Source of the DNA: Bacillota bacterium
GTDB taxonomy: Bacteria; Bacillota; UBA4882; UBA8346
Direction of reading: 5' to 3'
NCBI GenBank assembly: GCA_023426245.1
Contig: JAFABB010000011.1
Location: 1-64,000 of the forward strand
DNA: 64,000 nucleotides
Shown here: positions 40,807-50,047 of the stretch, piece after piece
Position numbering within the stretch: position 1 is the first letter of the stretch
Layout: each line of letters opens with the position of its first letter
The notes under the pieces: generated by a model
What the model was told of the DNA's origin: nothing
The model's input: the letters and a program-made list of their open reading frames with translations, nothing else
Databases searched by the model: none
Made by a program: the position numbers and the translations under genes

Positions 40807-42620
40807 TAGGCTACCCCTCCTTCCCCACGGATCGACCAACTTAAGGTCTGGGTATAGGTGTCCCACAACCGGCGGTATTTGCCTTCCTCAGCCAATAATT
40901 GTCTGTGGGTCCCCTGCTGAATCAACCGTCCCTCATCCATTACCAGAATCTGATCGGCGTTCTGAATCGTAGAAAGCCGGTGAGCAATAATGATTACCGT
41001 TTTATCCTTGATCAACTCTTTCAGGGCCAATTGGATCAACTGTTCGTTTTCCGGATCGGCGAAGGCGGTCGCTTCATCCAGGACAATAACCGGGGCATTC
41101 TTTAAGATGGCCCGGGCAATGACGATCCGTTGCTGTTCCCCGCCGGAAAGGTGAACACCCTGGCTGCCGATGACCGTCCCATACTTATCCGGCAGTTTGA
41201 TAATAAATTCATGGCACTGGGCTGCTCGGGCCGCCGCTATAATTTCCGCCGCGGTCGCCTCCGGTTTACCGATGCAAATATTATCCAGAATGCTTTGTTT
41301 AAAAAGAAACAGATCCTGAAAAACAAATCCCACTTTGGTGAGGAGATAATCCGGATCCATGGCTCGGATATCCACCCCGCCGATTTTGACAGCGCCTTCC
41401 CGGACATCCCAAAAACGGGGGATTAAGTGGGCGATGGTACTCTTCCCACTGCCGGAAGCTCCGACCAAAGCCGTAACCTCCCCTTGGCGAGCCTGAAAAG
41501 AAATATTTTTCAACGCTTCCACGTTGGTTTCTCCCAAAGTGTAGGAAAAGGAGACACCTTCAAAAAAAATTTCATTTCCGGCGGTTGTTAACGGATGAAG
41601 AGGTAGCGGCAACGGCTGCTCTGCAAAAATTTGTTCCAATCGTGCGACGCCGCTGCTTATCTGCCGGCCCGCCGATGTTACATACATTAGCTTCATAATC
41701 GGTCCCGGAAGCGCCGCCGAAAAGATCAAATAAAAAAGGAAGGAAAGAGCGAAGGATTGATAATTATTGCTTTGACTGCCAAGAAAGATCCCCACCGGTA
41801 TCAAAAACACCGCAATGGCGTTTAATATCACCACAAAAGCCACCCAGGAATTTTTCCAGGAAAAAGTATAGCGTAAGGCGATGTCCTTATACGCCATAAT
41901 CGAATCATAAAAACGCCGGAAAGAAAAGACCGTCTGGTTAAAGACCTTGACCACTGAAATGCCGCGCACATATTCAACGGCCGAGTTGTTCATATCTTCC
42001 AGATGATTTTGAAAAGTTTCCATCATTTCCTTGGCTTTTTCTCCGGAAAACGCCTTGATCTGAATGAAAAATGCCGCCAGCAACGGTACCAGGCATGCCA
42101 AGCCCATCCGCCAATCAAATGCCAGCAGGATGATTAGCATCACTAGCGGCGCCGTCATGGCTCCGGCTAAATCCGGCAATTGATGGGCCAAAAAACCTTC
42201 GATTTTCTCGATGTTTTCATCCAGCATTTTACGGAGTTTTCCGGTGGAGTTGGCTGTATGAAACCCCAGGGGCAGTGAAGCCAGATGCTTGGTAAAGGCC
42301 AGTTTCAATCGATAAAGAATCTTAAAAGCAGCAATATGGGAGCAAATGGTGGAAGCATAGAGCAGTAAAAAGCTGGCTATCATTCCCAGCATGGCCCACC
42401 AGCCATAGCCGATAACCAGGATCCGGTTGGTCCGGGTCAAGTCCGCTGCATGCTTCAAAAGTTCTTGAATGATAAAATAAATGCACATAAAGGGGATAAA
42501 TGAAGCCAGTGTGCTGAGCACCGCCAATATGCAAGACAGCACCAGTAGTCCCTTTTTCGCACCGGCGATTTCCAACAGTCTGGTAATGCCGGTTTTTCGG
42601 TTGTTTGCGGTTTCCGCCAT
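40806..42620 (-). CDS. ABC transporter, fused permease-ATPase, first half (YbtP/IrtA-like)
   Basis: A 604-residue half-transporter: N-terminal TM domain (about 1-320) with LKLAFTKHLASLPLGFH, then ATPase with Walker A VGASGSGKSTIAHL, signature LSGGEQQRIVIARAIL and Walker B VIVLDEATAFADPENE. The D-loop reads AFAD instead of SALD. First gene of the ABC-ABC-methyltransferase operon; the GTTAG-N6-CTAAC site at 42717-42732 lies about 100 bp upstream. Confidence 0.88.
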   Translation of the reverse strand: MAETANNRKTGITRLLEIAGAKKGLLVLSCILAVLSTLASFIPFMCIYFIIQELLKHAADLTRTNRILVIGYGWWAMLGMIASFLLLYASTICSHIAAFKILYRLKLAFTKHLASLPLGFHTANSTGKLRKMLDENIEKIEGFLAHQLPDLAGAMTAPLVMLIILLAFDWRMGLACLVPLLAAFFIQIKAFSGEKAKEMMETFQNHLEDMNNSAVEYVRGISVVKVFNQTVFSFRRFYDSIMAYKDIALRYTFSWKNSWVAFVVILNAIAVFLIPVGIFLGSQSNNYQSFALSFLFYLIFSAALPGPIMKLMYVTSAGRQISSGVARLEQIFAEQPLPLPLHPLTTAGNEIFFEGVSFSYTLGETNVEALKNISFQARQGEVTALVGASGSGKSTIAHLIPRFWDVREGAVKIGGVDIRAMDPDYLLTKVGFVFQDLFLFKQSILDNICIGKPEATAAEIIAAARAAQCHEFIIKLPDKYGTVIGSQGVHLSGGEQQRIVIARAILKNAPVIVLDEATAFADPENEQLIQLALKELIKDKTVIIIAHRLSTIQNADQILVMDEGRLIQQGTHRQLLAEEGKYRRLWDTYTQTLSWSIRGEGGVA

Positions 42621-42716
42621 TCAAATTCCTCCATTTCCGTAGAAAACTGCAGGTTTCAAGTTTCTCAACTTTTTATCATGTCGTTTTTTCATCCGGCTCT
42701 TAAAACGTTTATGAAA

Positions 42717-42732
42717 GTTAGGAAAGACTAAC
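42717..42732. promoter_or_regulatory. DtxR-type operator upstream of the ABC operon
   Basis: GTTAG-GAAAGA-CTAAC. One of six sites with identical GTTAG/CTAAC arms and a 6-bp spacer in this window, all upstream of iron-linked genes. It predicts iron-dependent repression of the ABC-ABC-methyltransferase operon by the DtxR-type protein at 50831. Confidence 0.75.
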
Positions 42733-42884
42733 ACAGGCACTGTTATCTCTCCCTTGTTCCCGCTAGAATTATTATAAAATGGAGGCCGGAGGCTTTTCTA
42801 CCCCGAACCGGACTATCCGTATCCCAAATGGTATTTTCGCAAAAGCTGATCGATATTCTAGGGAAAATGACGGTTATTAATAGC

Positions 42885-42930
42885 AAAAAGCCTGTCAGAC
42901 CAATTCTTCAACGGTTTGACAAGCTTTTTT
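42885..42930 (-). terminator. Rho-independent terminator of the AraC gene
   Basis: On the minus strand AAAAAAGCTTGTCA and TGACAGGCTTTTT form a stem with a ~19-nt loop and a U-tract, about 70 bp after the AraC stop codon. It separates the AraC transcript from the ABC operon promoter. Confidence 0.75.
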
Positions 42931-42996
42931 ACTCCAACCACGATAACGAAAGCCGCATTAACACGCAGAGACGAAATCCCCTTAAGAGAACATTTC

Positions 42997-43989
42997 TTAG
43001 CCGCGGAGATATTCTCCCGGATTCAAACCGTATTTTTTACGGAACGCTTCTCCGAAGTGACTGATATTGGTATATCCTACTTGACTGGCTACATCTTTCA
43101 CTTTCAACTTTTTTTCCTCCAAAAGAATCCGGGCTAATTCCATCCGTTTTTCCACAATATAAGCATAAACTGGCATTCCATAACTTTCTTTAAAACCTTT
43201 CTTTAACTTTAGCTCATTAAGGCATACCAAGCGGGCCAATTGGGTTAAGGTGGGCGGATCGGCATAGTTGAGATCGAGAATTTCCTTGGCCCTACGCAGA
43301 CTCACCGCTTCTTCCGGCGAAAATTTCATCTTGAGCGGTTCCGTGCGCCCGGAGCCAACGATTTCTTGAACATAGAGGGCTATTAATTCCAGCACTTTCC
43401 CTTCAATATAAATCCCCCTGGCTCTCTCCTGATAAGAGCAATTCACGATCTGCTCCAAAATCCTTTTTGCCAACGCCGTGATTTTAAACTTCTTGCCTAT
43501 AACCAGCGGACTTTCCAAACGGGTGATCGCCTGCACTGAGTGTAGATATTCAAAAATAGCCGCAAATCGTCCGGGATGAAGCGTCAATGTTATCCCATAG
43601 CAGTGCTCTCCGGGGATAAAGGTATGAAATCCGTCGATGAATTTTCCCCGGTAAACGCAACTATCATCCCGCTCCAAAGCCAATAATTGGCCGGACCCCC
43701 GGATAGTGTACTCCATATCATCCGCCAAATTGAATGTAATATGGCAGGCATTGGCGTAGGTGGTCTCTTCCAGGGTAAATTCCTTCTGAAAACAAAAGTC
43801 ATAAATATTGACTTCCAACTCCGGACTCAGGATGATCCGCTGGCAATAGCCTTCGCCCAAGGCTTGGGGCAACCGATAGAGACTCTCGGAGAAATCCCGG
43901 CTATATATCTTATTCAGTCCTTCCACCAAGCAGAAATCCGTTCCGGGCCGTGAATCTGTCTTATATGTCTTTTGCAACATGACATTCAT
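42997..43989 (-). CDS. AraC-family regulator (YbtA/PchR-like)
   Basis: A 330-residue regulator with an N-terminal ligand domain and a C-terminal AraC HTH pair (about 225-328: AKEILDLNYADPPTLTQLA, then ELKLKKGFKESYGMPVYAYI, then VASQVGYTNISHFGEAFRKKYGLNPGEY). PchR/YbtA-like regulators respond to siderophores and activate their transport genes; the adjacent downstream ABC pair is the obvious target. It lies 45 bp after flavodoxin on the same strand and may be the end of the flavodoxin operon. Confidence 0.87.
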   Translation of the reverse strand: MNVMLQKTYKTDSRPGTDFCLVEGLNKIYSRDFSESLYRLPQALGEGYCQRIILSPELEVNIYDFCFQKEFTLEETTYANACHITFNLADDMEYTIRGSGQLLALERDDSCVYRGKFIDGFHTFIPGEHCYGITLTLHPGRFAAIFEYLHSVQAITRLESPLVIGKKFKITALAKRILEQIVNCSYQERARGIYIEGKVLELIALYVQEIVGSGRTEPLKMKFSPEEAVSLRRAKEILDLNYADPPTLTQLARLVCLNELKLKKGFKESYGMPVYAYIVEKRMELARILLEEKKLKVKDVASQVGYTNISHFGEAFRKKYGLNPGEYLRG

Positions 43990-44034
43990 TGCGGTTATCC
44001 TCTTCTATCATTACTTTATCACCCTCGATTCGCT

Positions 44035-44472
44035 TCATCCAAGGGCTTGAACTAACTTAGCCCCCAGTTTTTTGGACTCTGCCATTCCTTCCTCATCCGG
44101 CGTACCTTGAACCGTTAATCCATCCGCCACCATCTTCGCTCCCGAAGCTTCCATACGTTCCTGCCATTCTCTCATCCACTGACCGTCGCCCCAATCGAAA
44201 GAACCAAACAAAGCTAACGGTTTTCCCTGTAAGTTTTCAGTTAATAAAGATTCAACAAAAGGTTCCATTTCCGATTCTTCTAAAATCTCGTTTCCCATGG
44301 CAGGGCAACCCAAGGCGATGCCGTCCGCTTTCAAAACATCTTCCTTAACAGCGGCATCAACAGTTGTCATTTTTACCTCGATATCATCGGCTTTGGCTCC
44401 TTCAGCAATCCCTACCGCCATTTTCTGCGTATTCCCCGTTCCGCTCCAATAAACAATCATAATGTTTTTCAT
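44035..44472 (-). CDS. Flavodoxin
   Basis: A 145-residue flavodoxin: FMN phosphate loop YWSGTGNTQKMA, second loop GCPAMGNEILEE and third GSFDWGDGQWM. Flavodoxin replaces ferredoxin as electron carrier under iron starvation, which fits the operator at 46810-46825 upstream of this gene run. It precedes AraC and follows the small methyltransferase. Confidence 0.93.
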   Translation of the reverse strand: MKNIMIVYWSGTGNTQKMAVGIAEGAKADDIEVKMTTVDAAVKEDVLKADGIALGCPAMGNEILEESEMEPFVESLLTENLQGKPLALFGSFDWGDGQWMREWQERMEASGAKMVADGLTVQGTPDEEGMAESKKLGAKLVQALG

Positions 44473-44489
44473 TTTGACATTCCCCCATT

Positions 44490-45146
44490 TTAAAAAATTT
44501 TTTTCTGTTCAACCGGCTTACGTATCATGATCCATAAACCTTCCTTACTATAATTGATTTCATAATAGCCGATATCTGCTTCATCAAGTTTCTTTTTTAA
44601 ACTGGCGATGCTTTTCCGCCAAACGTCTTTGGCCATCAATTTAGGGTCGACTGCATTAATTATTTCCTCGATGGTTTTGGAAGCCGGACCATTCCAAAAA
44701 CCTCCCCCGATATACGCTACCCCGCTTGAAGCCAGCACCCGATAAATTTCTTGAAATGATTGTACCTGGTTTTGCTGAAAAAACACCGAACTTCGGCTAA
44801 TGACCAAATCCATGCTCAGACTGGGAAATTGTAATTCATAGGTGCTGCCTTTGATTAAATGAAGCTGATTTTGATTAGCGCTTTTGGCAATATTTTTCCG
44901 GGCTTGGCTTAATGCCTCTTGAGAATTCTCCAACAGATATAGTTGTAAATCGCTAATTTGTGCCAAGGCCAAACCAAGCAAACCGCTACCCGCAGAAACA
45001 ATCAAGCATTTTCCATCATGGATCCCTGTTTTATGTAGAATTTGTTCAGCCATATTCAAATAAGTGGGATAGACCCATTTCTGATCCAGTTGTTTCAATG
45101 AGAGACGAACACTCAGAACCATCACTCCTTTCCAGGCAATCTTCAT
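44490..45146 (-). CDS. Class I SAM-dependent methyltransferase
   Basis: A 218-residue methyltransferase: motif I LIVSAGSGLLGLALAQ, acidic post-I YLLENSQEALSQA, LKGSTYELQFPSLSMDLVISRSSVFF motif and VYRVLASSGVAYIGGGFW. ATG 45146 is used; an internal ATG at 45122 lies right behind AAAGGAGTG and is a possible alternative. Substrate unknown. Part of the probable iron-regulated run DUF3793-DUF2325-HD-GYP-methyltransferase-flavodoxin. Confidence 0.78.
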   Translation of the reverse strand: MKIAWKGVMVLSVRLSLKQLDQKWVYPTYLNMAEQILHKTGIHDGKCLIVSAGSGLLGLALAQISDLQLYLLENSQEALSQARKNIAKSANQNQLHLIKGSTYELQFPSLSMDLVISRSSVFFQQNQVQSFQEIYRVLASSGVAYIGGGFWNGPASKTIEEIINAVDPKLMAKDVWRKSIASLKKKLDEADIGYYEINYSKEGLWIMIRKPVEQKKIF

Positions 45147-45212
45147 AAGCGGCGAACTCCATTCCTCACTCCTTTTTTCTAAGGAGAAGCGACTGCATAA
45201 TGAAGATAATGC

Positions 45213-45836
45213 TTATTGAATGATTGCTAATACCGAAACCGGTTTTATTCCTGCAAATATCGAAAATTGGTTTTCTTCCATTATTCTTATTAATTGAGGA
45301 TCAAACTGTAAATCCCGGTTGATTTGTAATTGATGCCGGCACTCCTTAACACTTAATGCCTTTCGATATGGCCTTTCAGAAGTCATCGCGTCTACAGCAT
45401 CACATACGGCAATAATTCGAGAACTTATTGGAATTTCTTCCCCTTTGATTCCATCGGGATAACCATTTCCATCCCAGCGCTCATGATGATGTAAAACAAT
45501 TTTCGCCAAACCTTTTAGTTGGCTTGAACGGGTCAAGATTTGGTACCCTATCGTTGGATGCTGCCTTAATATTGCAAGCTCTTCCGGCATCAATGGTCCA
45601 GCTTTATTTAAAACCCGGTCCGGAATGCCGATTTTTCCGATATCATGAAGATGAGCTGCTAAATGTAAATCTTCCAAAGCCTCCCCCTTCAATCCGGCGA
45701 TCTCTCCTAGCTTGTAAGCCATGTCCGCAACCCTGGTCGAATGACCTCTGGTATAGGGGTCTTTCGCTTCCAAGGCCGTTACCAGACATTCAATAATTTC
45801 ATGATAAACTTCAGCCATTAGCCACCAAGTATTCAT
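45213..45836 (-). CDS. HD-GYP domain phosphodiesterase
   Basis: A 207-residue stand-alone HD-GYP domain: ALEAKDPYTRGHSTRVAD (first metal His), HLHDIGKIGIPD (HD pair), HHHERWDGNGYP (HH...DG-GYP signature) and RIIAVCDAVDAMTSERPYR. Such proteins hydrolyse cyclic di-GMP. No receiver or sensor domain is attached. It overlaps the DUF2325 gene by 4 bp, so it is translated from the same message within the iron-linked run, an uncommon partnership. Confidence 0.9.
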   Translation of the reverse strand: MNTWWLMAEVYHEIIECLVTALEAKDPYTRGHSTRVADMAYKLGEIAGLKGEALEDLHLAAHLHDIGKIGIPDRVLNKAGPLMPEELAILRQHPTIGYQILTRSSQLKGLAKIVLHHHERWDGNGYPDGIKGEEIPISSRIIAVCDAVDAMTSERPYRKALSVKECRHQLQINRDLQFDPQLIRIMEENQFSIFAGIKPVSVLAIIQ

Positions 45837-46135
45837 AAGCGGCTCCTCATCGTCTCATCTTTCATAGAAATCAAAACCTCTCGCAGTTGCGAACAAGAAC
45901 GTTTCACAAATACCACTTTCAGCCCCCTTCGTTTGGCAGCGGCTTTCACTCCTAAAGCCAACCGGTGATTGAGAAAATCCGTAAAAACAATGACCCCTTC
46001 GGCTTTTCGGTGAATCACCGTTTTCATGTCACCCATTTTGCGACCGGTTATATGATCAAGCAGATCAAATCCATGTTCTTCCAACAACTGCGGAATATTT
46101 CCTAAACGATCGCCTCCAAAAATAACAATGGACAT
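45833..46135 (-). CDS. DUF2325 protein
   Basis: A 100-residue protein of the DUF2325 family: MSIVIFGGDRLGNIPQLLEEHGF, then HITGRK, and VIVFTDFLNHRLALGVKAAAKRRGLKVVFVKRS. Members occur beside metal-uptake and FeoB genes; the fold is a small Rossmann-like domain of unknown activity. It lies between DUF3793 and HD-GYP, coupled to the latter by a 4-bp overlap. Confidence 0.85.
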   Translation of the reverse strand: MSIVIFGGDRLGNIPQLLEEHGFDLLDHITGRKMGDMKTVIHRKAEGVIVFTDFLNHRLALGVKAAAKRRGLKVVFVKRSCSQLREVLISMKDETMRSRL

Positions 46136-46148
46136 TTGTCACCTTCCC

Positions 46149-46787
46149 TTACTCCGTACAGATTATTAATTTATCCGTGAAATAATCCCCCGGTCGTTTC
46201 CCTTCCATCATCATGTGAAGAAAACAACGCTTAGCTTCATGATAACGCTCAAATAGGGCCAGTTTGGGACCAGGATCATGATAGACTTTCCAATATCCGT
46301 CGATTAGTGCCTTTTTCCCTTTATTATCGATGAAGCTTAATACATCCGGCAATGGAATTCCCAGAAAAACTCCTATTTCATGAGGACATCCCCCAGAAAA
46401 CCGCTCTTTTAAATCTGCCAAAGCCGTCTCTAAAGTTAGTTCCTCTCGGTAACCGCAACGGATTAAAAATTGGTTGGTTGGCTTTTCCTGTAAAACATTT
46501 TGAAGCAAATCAGGGTTATAAAAAAGCACTATACTCTGTTCTGGAGTCCGTCGCAATTCATAAAAGCGAAAATTTACCGAACAAGGAATTTCATCATGGT
46601 GATTTGTCCAAATCTCATTCAGCCGTCGTCCGATTTCACTGCCAAAGTTTAAAGTCACGGCTGGTTTATGCGCTTCCAATACCGGCGCAGAGTAATAAGC
46701 AATTAAATATAAAAGGTAATCCAGGGACTGATAATTCCCGGCGAATTGGTTATGTAAAAAATTCATCGTTTTCATATCCTGTTTCAT
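46149..46787 (-). CDS. DUF3793 protein
   Basis: A 212-residue DUF3793 protein: FHNQ-like NFLHNQFAGNYQSLDYLLYLIAYYSAPVL, the C-terminal GCPHEIGVFLGIPLPDVLSFIDNKGK block, and YWKVYHDPGPKLALFERYHEAKRCF. The family is mostly clostridial and found beside flavodoxin and Feo genes. Function unknown, possibly haem or iron related. First gene of its operon, with the GTTAG-N6-CTAAC site 23 bp upstream of the start. Confidence 0.88.
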   Translation of the reverse strand: MKQDMKTMNFLHNQFAGNYQSLDYLLYLIAYYSAPVLEAHKPAVTLNFGSEIGRRLNEIWTNHHDEIPCSVNFRFYELRRTPEQSIVLFYNPDLLQNVLQEKPTNQFLIRCGYREELTLETALADLKERFSGGCPHEIGVFLGIPLPDVLSFIDNKGKKALIDGYWKVYHDPGPKLALFERYHEAKRCFLHMMMEGKRPGDYFTDKLIICTE

Positions 46788-46809
46788 GAGTTTTCGTTTC
46801 CATTCTTAA

Positions 46810-46825
46810 GTTAGTTCAGACTAAC
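46810..46825. promoter_or_regulatory. DtxR-type operator upstream of DUF3793
   Basis: GTTAG-TTCAGA-CTAAC, extending to AAGTTAG...CTAACTT. Same arms and spacer as the sites at 42717, 50657, 50720, 50759 and 51273. Predicts iron-dependent repression of the DUF3793-flavodoxin run. Confidence 0.8.
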
Positions 46826-46994
46826 TTTTTGTCGCTAAAAAACCTTGCCTAAACTTAATGTCCCGATGGATAACTTTTTCCCTAGAAGCTTGTTTTTACC
46901 AATGAGCCCATTGTATTCTTTCGAGCTATCCGTATTCACCTAAAACGGTGTAAACCAATTTTCTTCCGAACGAAATCATACGGATTCCGTCTTC

Positions 46995-47135
46995 TTATTC
47001 TTTCTTTCCACAGCACGATCCGGAACAACCATCTTCACAACCACAATTGCTCTCGCCCTTGGCTGCCCGTTTCACATTCCAAACGATTACAACCGCGAAA
47101 ACCACAACGACACCAATTAAAATCAAATACCGCAT
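46995..47135 (-). CDS. FeoB-associated Cys-rich membrane protein
   Basis: A 46-residue protein: one TM helix (RYLILIGVVVVFAVVIVWNV) and a Cys-rich tail NCGCEDGCSGSCCGKKE with six cysteines. It is the small protein that usually accompanies feoB in Clostridia and probably binds iron or assists FeoB at the membrane. Start ATG 47135 follows AAAGGAGAAAGGGAT. It lies between Fur and DUF3793 on the feo strand. Confidence 0.85.
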   Translation of the reverse strand: MRYLILIGVVVVFAVVIVWNVKRAAKGESNCGCEDGCSGSCCGKKE

Positions 47136-47165
47136 ATCCCTTTCTCCTTTCATTTTTTTACTTTT

Positions 47166-47597
47166 CTATGGTAGGTAACACCCTTTACAAGTACCGTAAA
47201 CACCAACTTCTTCAACGGAAAATGCGTTTCGTTCCTGAATTTGGTCAATCCATTCCGTAGCTTGCAAATATTCTTCAACGAAACCGCATTTCCGGCAGAT
47301 TAACAAACATTTTTTGACTCCTCCTATTTGTAGCCGATAACGCTTACGCTCATCATTAGGTGAAATCGCGGAAATCAAGTGTAATTTCTCAAGCAAAGAT
47401 AATGTCCGGTATATTGTGGCGATTCCCAGATGATGATTTTTTCTTTTCACCCGATCATAAATAGCTTCACAGTCAAGATATTGTTTGGAGTTTTGGAACA
47501 ATATTTCTAATATGATCTGTCTTTGACCTGTCAAACGATATCCTGCTTGATTCAGTGTTTTCATAGCAATAGGCAATAATTTGTTCATTTTCTCCAT
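47166..47597 (-). CDS. Fur-family metalloregulator
   Basis: A 143-residue Fur-family repressor: winged HTH with GYRLTGQRQIILEILFQN, YDRVKRKNHHLGIATIYRTLSLLEKLHLI, and dimerisation domain with the structural Zn pairs CRKCG and CKGC. The regulatory site is less clear than in typical Fur, so it could be Fur, Zur or PerR. It sits between feoB and the Cys-rich gene and probably contributes iron control in addition to the DtxR-type repressor. Confidence 0.88.
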   Translation of the reverse strand: MEKMNKLLPIAMKTLNQAGYRLTGQRQIILEILFQNSKQYLDCEAIYDRVKRKNHHLGIATIYRTLSLLEKLHLISAISPNDERKRYRLQIGGVKKCLLICRKCGFVEEYLQATEWIDQIQERNAFSVEEVGVYGTCKGCYLP

Positions 47598-47698
47598 GCA
47601 ATTTCATTAGTTCATTAAATTCTCCTGAAATCTTTTGGAACCGCGTTGGGAAAGACACATCCCAACGCGTTCCGTTTCCATTTTTTATTGTTTTCTAC

Positions 47699-50047
47699 TC
47701 AGGCAGATAACCGGTGCTGGTCATTTCCGTCCAATACGCCCTTTTTCCCTTTACCAAGCCACCAGAAAAATGCAACCATAAGGACTAGTAAAGCTAATGA
47801 AACTGCAATCCAAACCATTTGATGTCCCAATGTAATTTGATAAAACAGTGTTGAAGTTACCCAGGCCACTACAGTCAAATATCCCATAGCAAGCCAGCCA
47901 TAACCTTTGCCGATTTCCCGTATGACCGCCCCCAAAGCGGCTACACAAGGCATGTAAAGCAGGATAAACAGCAGATACGCATACGCCTGAAGCGGTCCTT
48001 TGGTAAAATAATGTTGCATCATACTATAAACCCGCTGATCGGCGCCAACTTCCTCGGCCACTGCTTTCTCGTCCCCACTGACTACGCCCAGGCCCAAGGG
48101 ATCCCGCAAACTATCCCAGATTCCGCTTAAAGCGTCAGGTATCGACGCAAAGGCCTCCTTAACCCCGCCCCACAAGTCAAAACCCTGATCCTCTTCAGCG
48201 GCATCCCCTTCTGGCGCGGTTGCCGAATCAATCTGGCCATACAGAGAATTAAGAGTTCCTACCACTGCCTCTTTAGCAAAAAGTCCGGTAAAAAGCCCCA
48301 CCGTTGCCGGCCAATTCTCCCGCTCCACCCCCATCGGCTCAAAGACCGGTGTAATCGCCCTTCCGATTTGGGCTAACACCGAATCAGGAGAGTCTTCATT
48401 GCCAAAAGTTCCATTGGTTCCGAATGAATTCAAAAATGCCAATATGGTAACCACAATAATAATGACTTTGGTACGGAACATAAATACTTTCAAACGGCTC
48501 CAAGTATAAGAGATAATATTCTTAAAGCGCGGTGCATGATAAGGCGGCAGTTCCATCACAAAATGGGAGCGTTCCCCTTTAAAAAGCGTATTTTTGAGCA
48601 ACAAGCCTGTCAAAACCGCCATTAAAATTCCGACCAAGTATAGAGAAAACACCATATTAGAGGCTCCTGCTCCGAAAAACGCGGCCCCAAATAAAGCATA
48701 AACCGGCAAGCGGGCTCCGCAAGACATAAAGGGAATCATAAATACGGTCAAATAACGGTCCCTTTTGTTTTCTAACGTCCGTGTGCCCATAATAGCCGGT
48801 ACACCACAACCCAATCCAACTAACATCGGAACAAAAGCCTTACCCGGCAGCCCAATCCACCGCAAAAACCTGTCCATTACAAAAGCGGCTCTGGCCATAT
48901 ACCCTGAATCTTCTAAAATGGATAAAGCCAAGAACATCATGAAAATAACCGGGATAAAAGTTGCCAATGTCTGAACACCGGCGCCGACACCTCCGGCCAG
49001 GATCGTAATAAGCCATTCCGGTGTGTGGATCACGGATAACAATTTGCCAAAACCATCCACAAATACCGTTCCAAATAAAATATCAAAAAAGTCGATAAAG
49101 GAACCCCCGACATTCATCGTAACCCAGAACATTAAATATAACACGGCCAAGAAAATAGGAATTCCCAGCAATCTATGCATCACAATTTTATCGATTTTAT
49201 CACTGGCAGTCTCCCGGAATATGCCGCGTTGTACTATATTTTCCGTAAAGCTGCGGATCATCTTGTAGCGGCAATCAGCCATAATCACATCGGTATTCTC
49301 GCCCAACTCGGCTTCAAGTTTGCTGAGAGTCGTTCGGATCTCCGTTTCCGAGATGGCGCCGGATGAAATCACCTTTTCAGTAACCCAAGGATCTTGTTCT
49401 AATAATTTCACAGCAGCCCACCGCTGATTGGTGCCTAATGTTTTTTCGGATCCTTGCAATTGGGGACTCCAGGCGGTAATAACCTTTTCCATTTCCAACG
49501 GATATTGAGGAAGTTTCTGAGAAACAACTCCTTCCCGCCAAGCTTTTCCGATAGCATCCTTCACCTTATGAAGCTCTTTTTTGAGAGTGGCGCTTGAACC
49601 TACAACCGGACAACCTAGTTTTGTCGCCAGTTGCGGTAAATCGATTTGGATTCCTTTCTCTTCGGCCAGGTCCATCATATTAACGACCGCCAGGACCGGC
49701 ACGCCCATTTCTAAAAGCTGGGTAGTTAGATACAAATTCCGCTCCAGATTGGTAGCATCCAAAATATTGATTACCAGCCCAGGTTCACCGCTTAATATGT
49801 AATCCCGGGCCACCCGTTCATCTTCGGAATGCGCTGTCAAAGAATAAATACCGGGCAAATCCACCAAGGTAATTTTTTGCCCTGCAACTGAAATGAGGCC
49901 TTCTTTTTTCTCCACCGTGACTCCCGGCCAGTTTCCAACCCGTTGGTTGCTTCCGGTAAGGCCGTTAAAAAGGGTTGTTTTCCCACAGTTAGGATTTCCC
50001 ACTACGGCAATTGTGCGGCTGCCCGTGCGTACGCTCGCTTCTTTCAT
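47699..50047 (-). CDS. feoB: FeoB ferrous iron transporter
   Basis: A 782-residue FeoB: cytosolic G-domain with G1 GNPNCGKTTLFN, G2 region GVTVEKKEG, G3 DLPGIYSL and G4 NMMD, the helical linker, then the C-terminal transporter with gate motifs (GCGVPAIMGTRT and FMSCGARLPVYALFG) typical of FeoB. It imports Fe(II). Its ATG shares one base with the FeoA stop (TAATG). A hairpin CGCGTTGGGA/TCCCAACGCG (47642-47669) lies just downstream. Confidence 0.97.
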   Translation of the reverse strand: MKEASVRTGSRTIAVVGNPNCGKTTLFNGLTGSNQRVGNWPGVTVEKKEGLISVAGQKITLVDLPGIYSLTAHSEDERVARDYILSGEPGLVINILDATNLERNLYLTTQLLEMGVPVLAVVNMMDLAEEKGIQIDLPQLATKLGCPVVGSSATLKKELHKVKDAIGKAWREGVVSQKLPQYPLEMEKVITAWSPQLQGSEKTLGTNQRWAAVKLLEQDPWVTEKVISSGAISETEIRTTLSKLEAELGENTDVIMADCRYKMIRSFTENIVQRGIFRETASDKIDKIVMHRLLGIPIFLAVLYLMFWVTMNVGGSFIDFFDILFGTVFVDGFGKLLSVIHTPEWLITILAGGVGAGVQTLATFIPVIFMMFLALSILEDSGYMARAAFVMDRFLRWIGLPGKAFVPMLVGLGCGVPAIMGTRTLENKRDRYLTVFMIPFMSCGARLPVYALFGAAFFGAGASNMVFSLYLVGILMAVLTGLLLKNTLFKGERSHFVMELPPYHAPRFKNIISYTWSRLKVFMFRTKVIIIVVTILAFLNSFGTNGTFGNEDSPDSVLAQIGRAITPVFEPMGVERENWPATVGLFTGLFAKEAVVGTLNSLYGQIDSATAPEGDAAEEDQGFDLWGGVKEAFASIPDALSGIWDSLRDPLGLGVVSGDEKAVAEEVGADQRVYSMMQHYFTKGPLQAYAYLLFILLYMPCVAALGAVIREIGKGYGWLAMGYLTVVAWVTSTLFYQITLGHQMVWIAVSLALLVLMVAFFWWLGKGKKGVLDGNDQHRLSA

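Noticed and set aside
47642..47669. Perfect 10-bp hairpin between feoB and Fur called as a terminator
   Set aside because: No U-tract on the minus strand after it; it may instead be a processing hairpin, so it is only mentioned with feoB.
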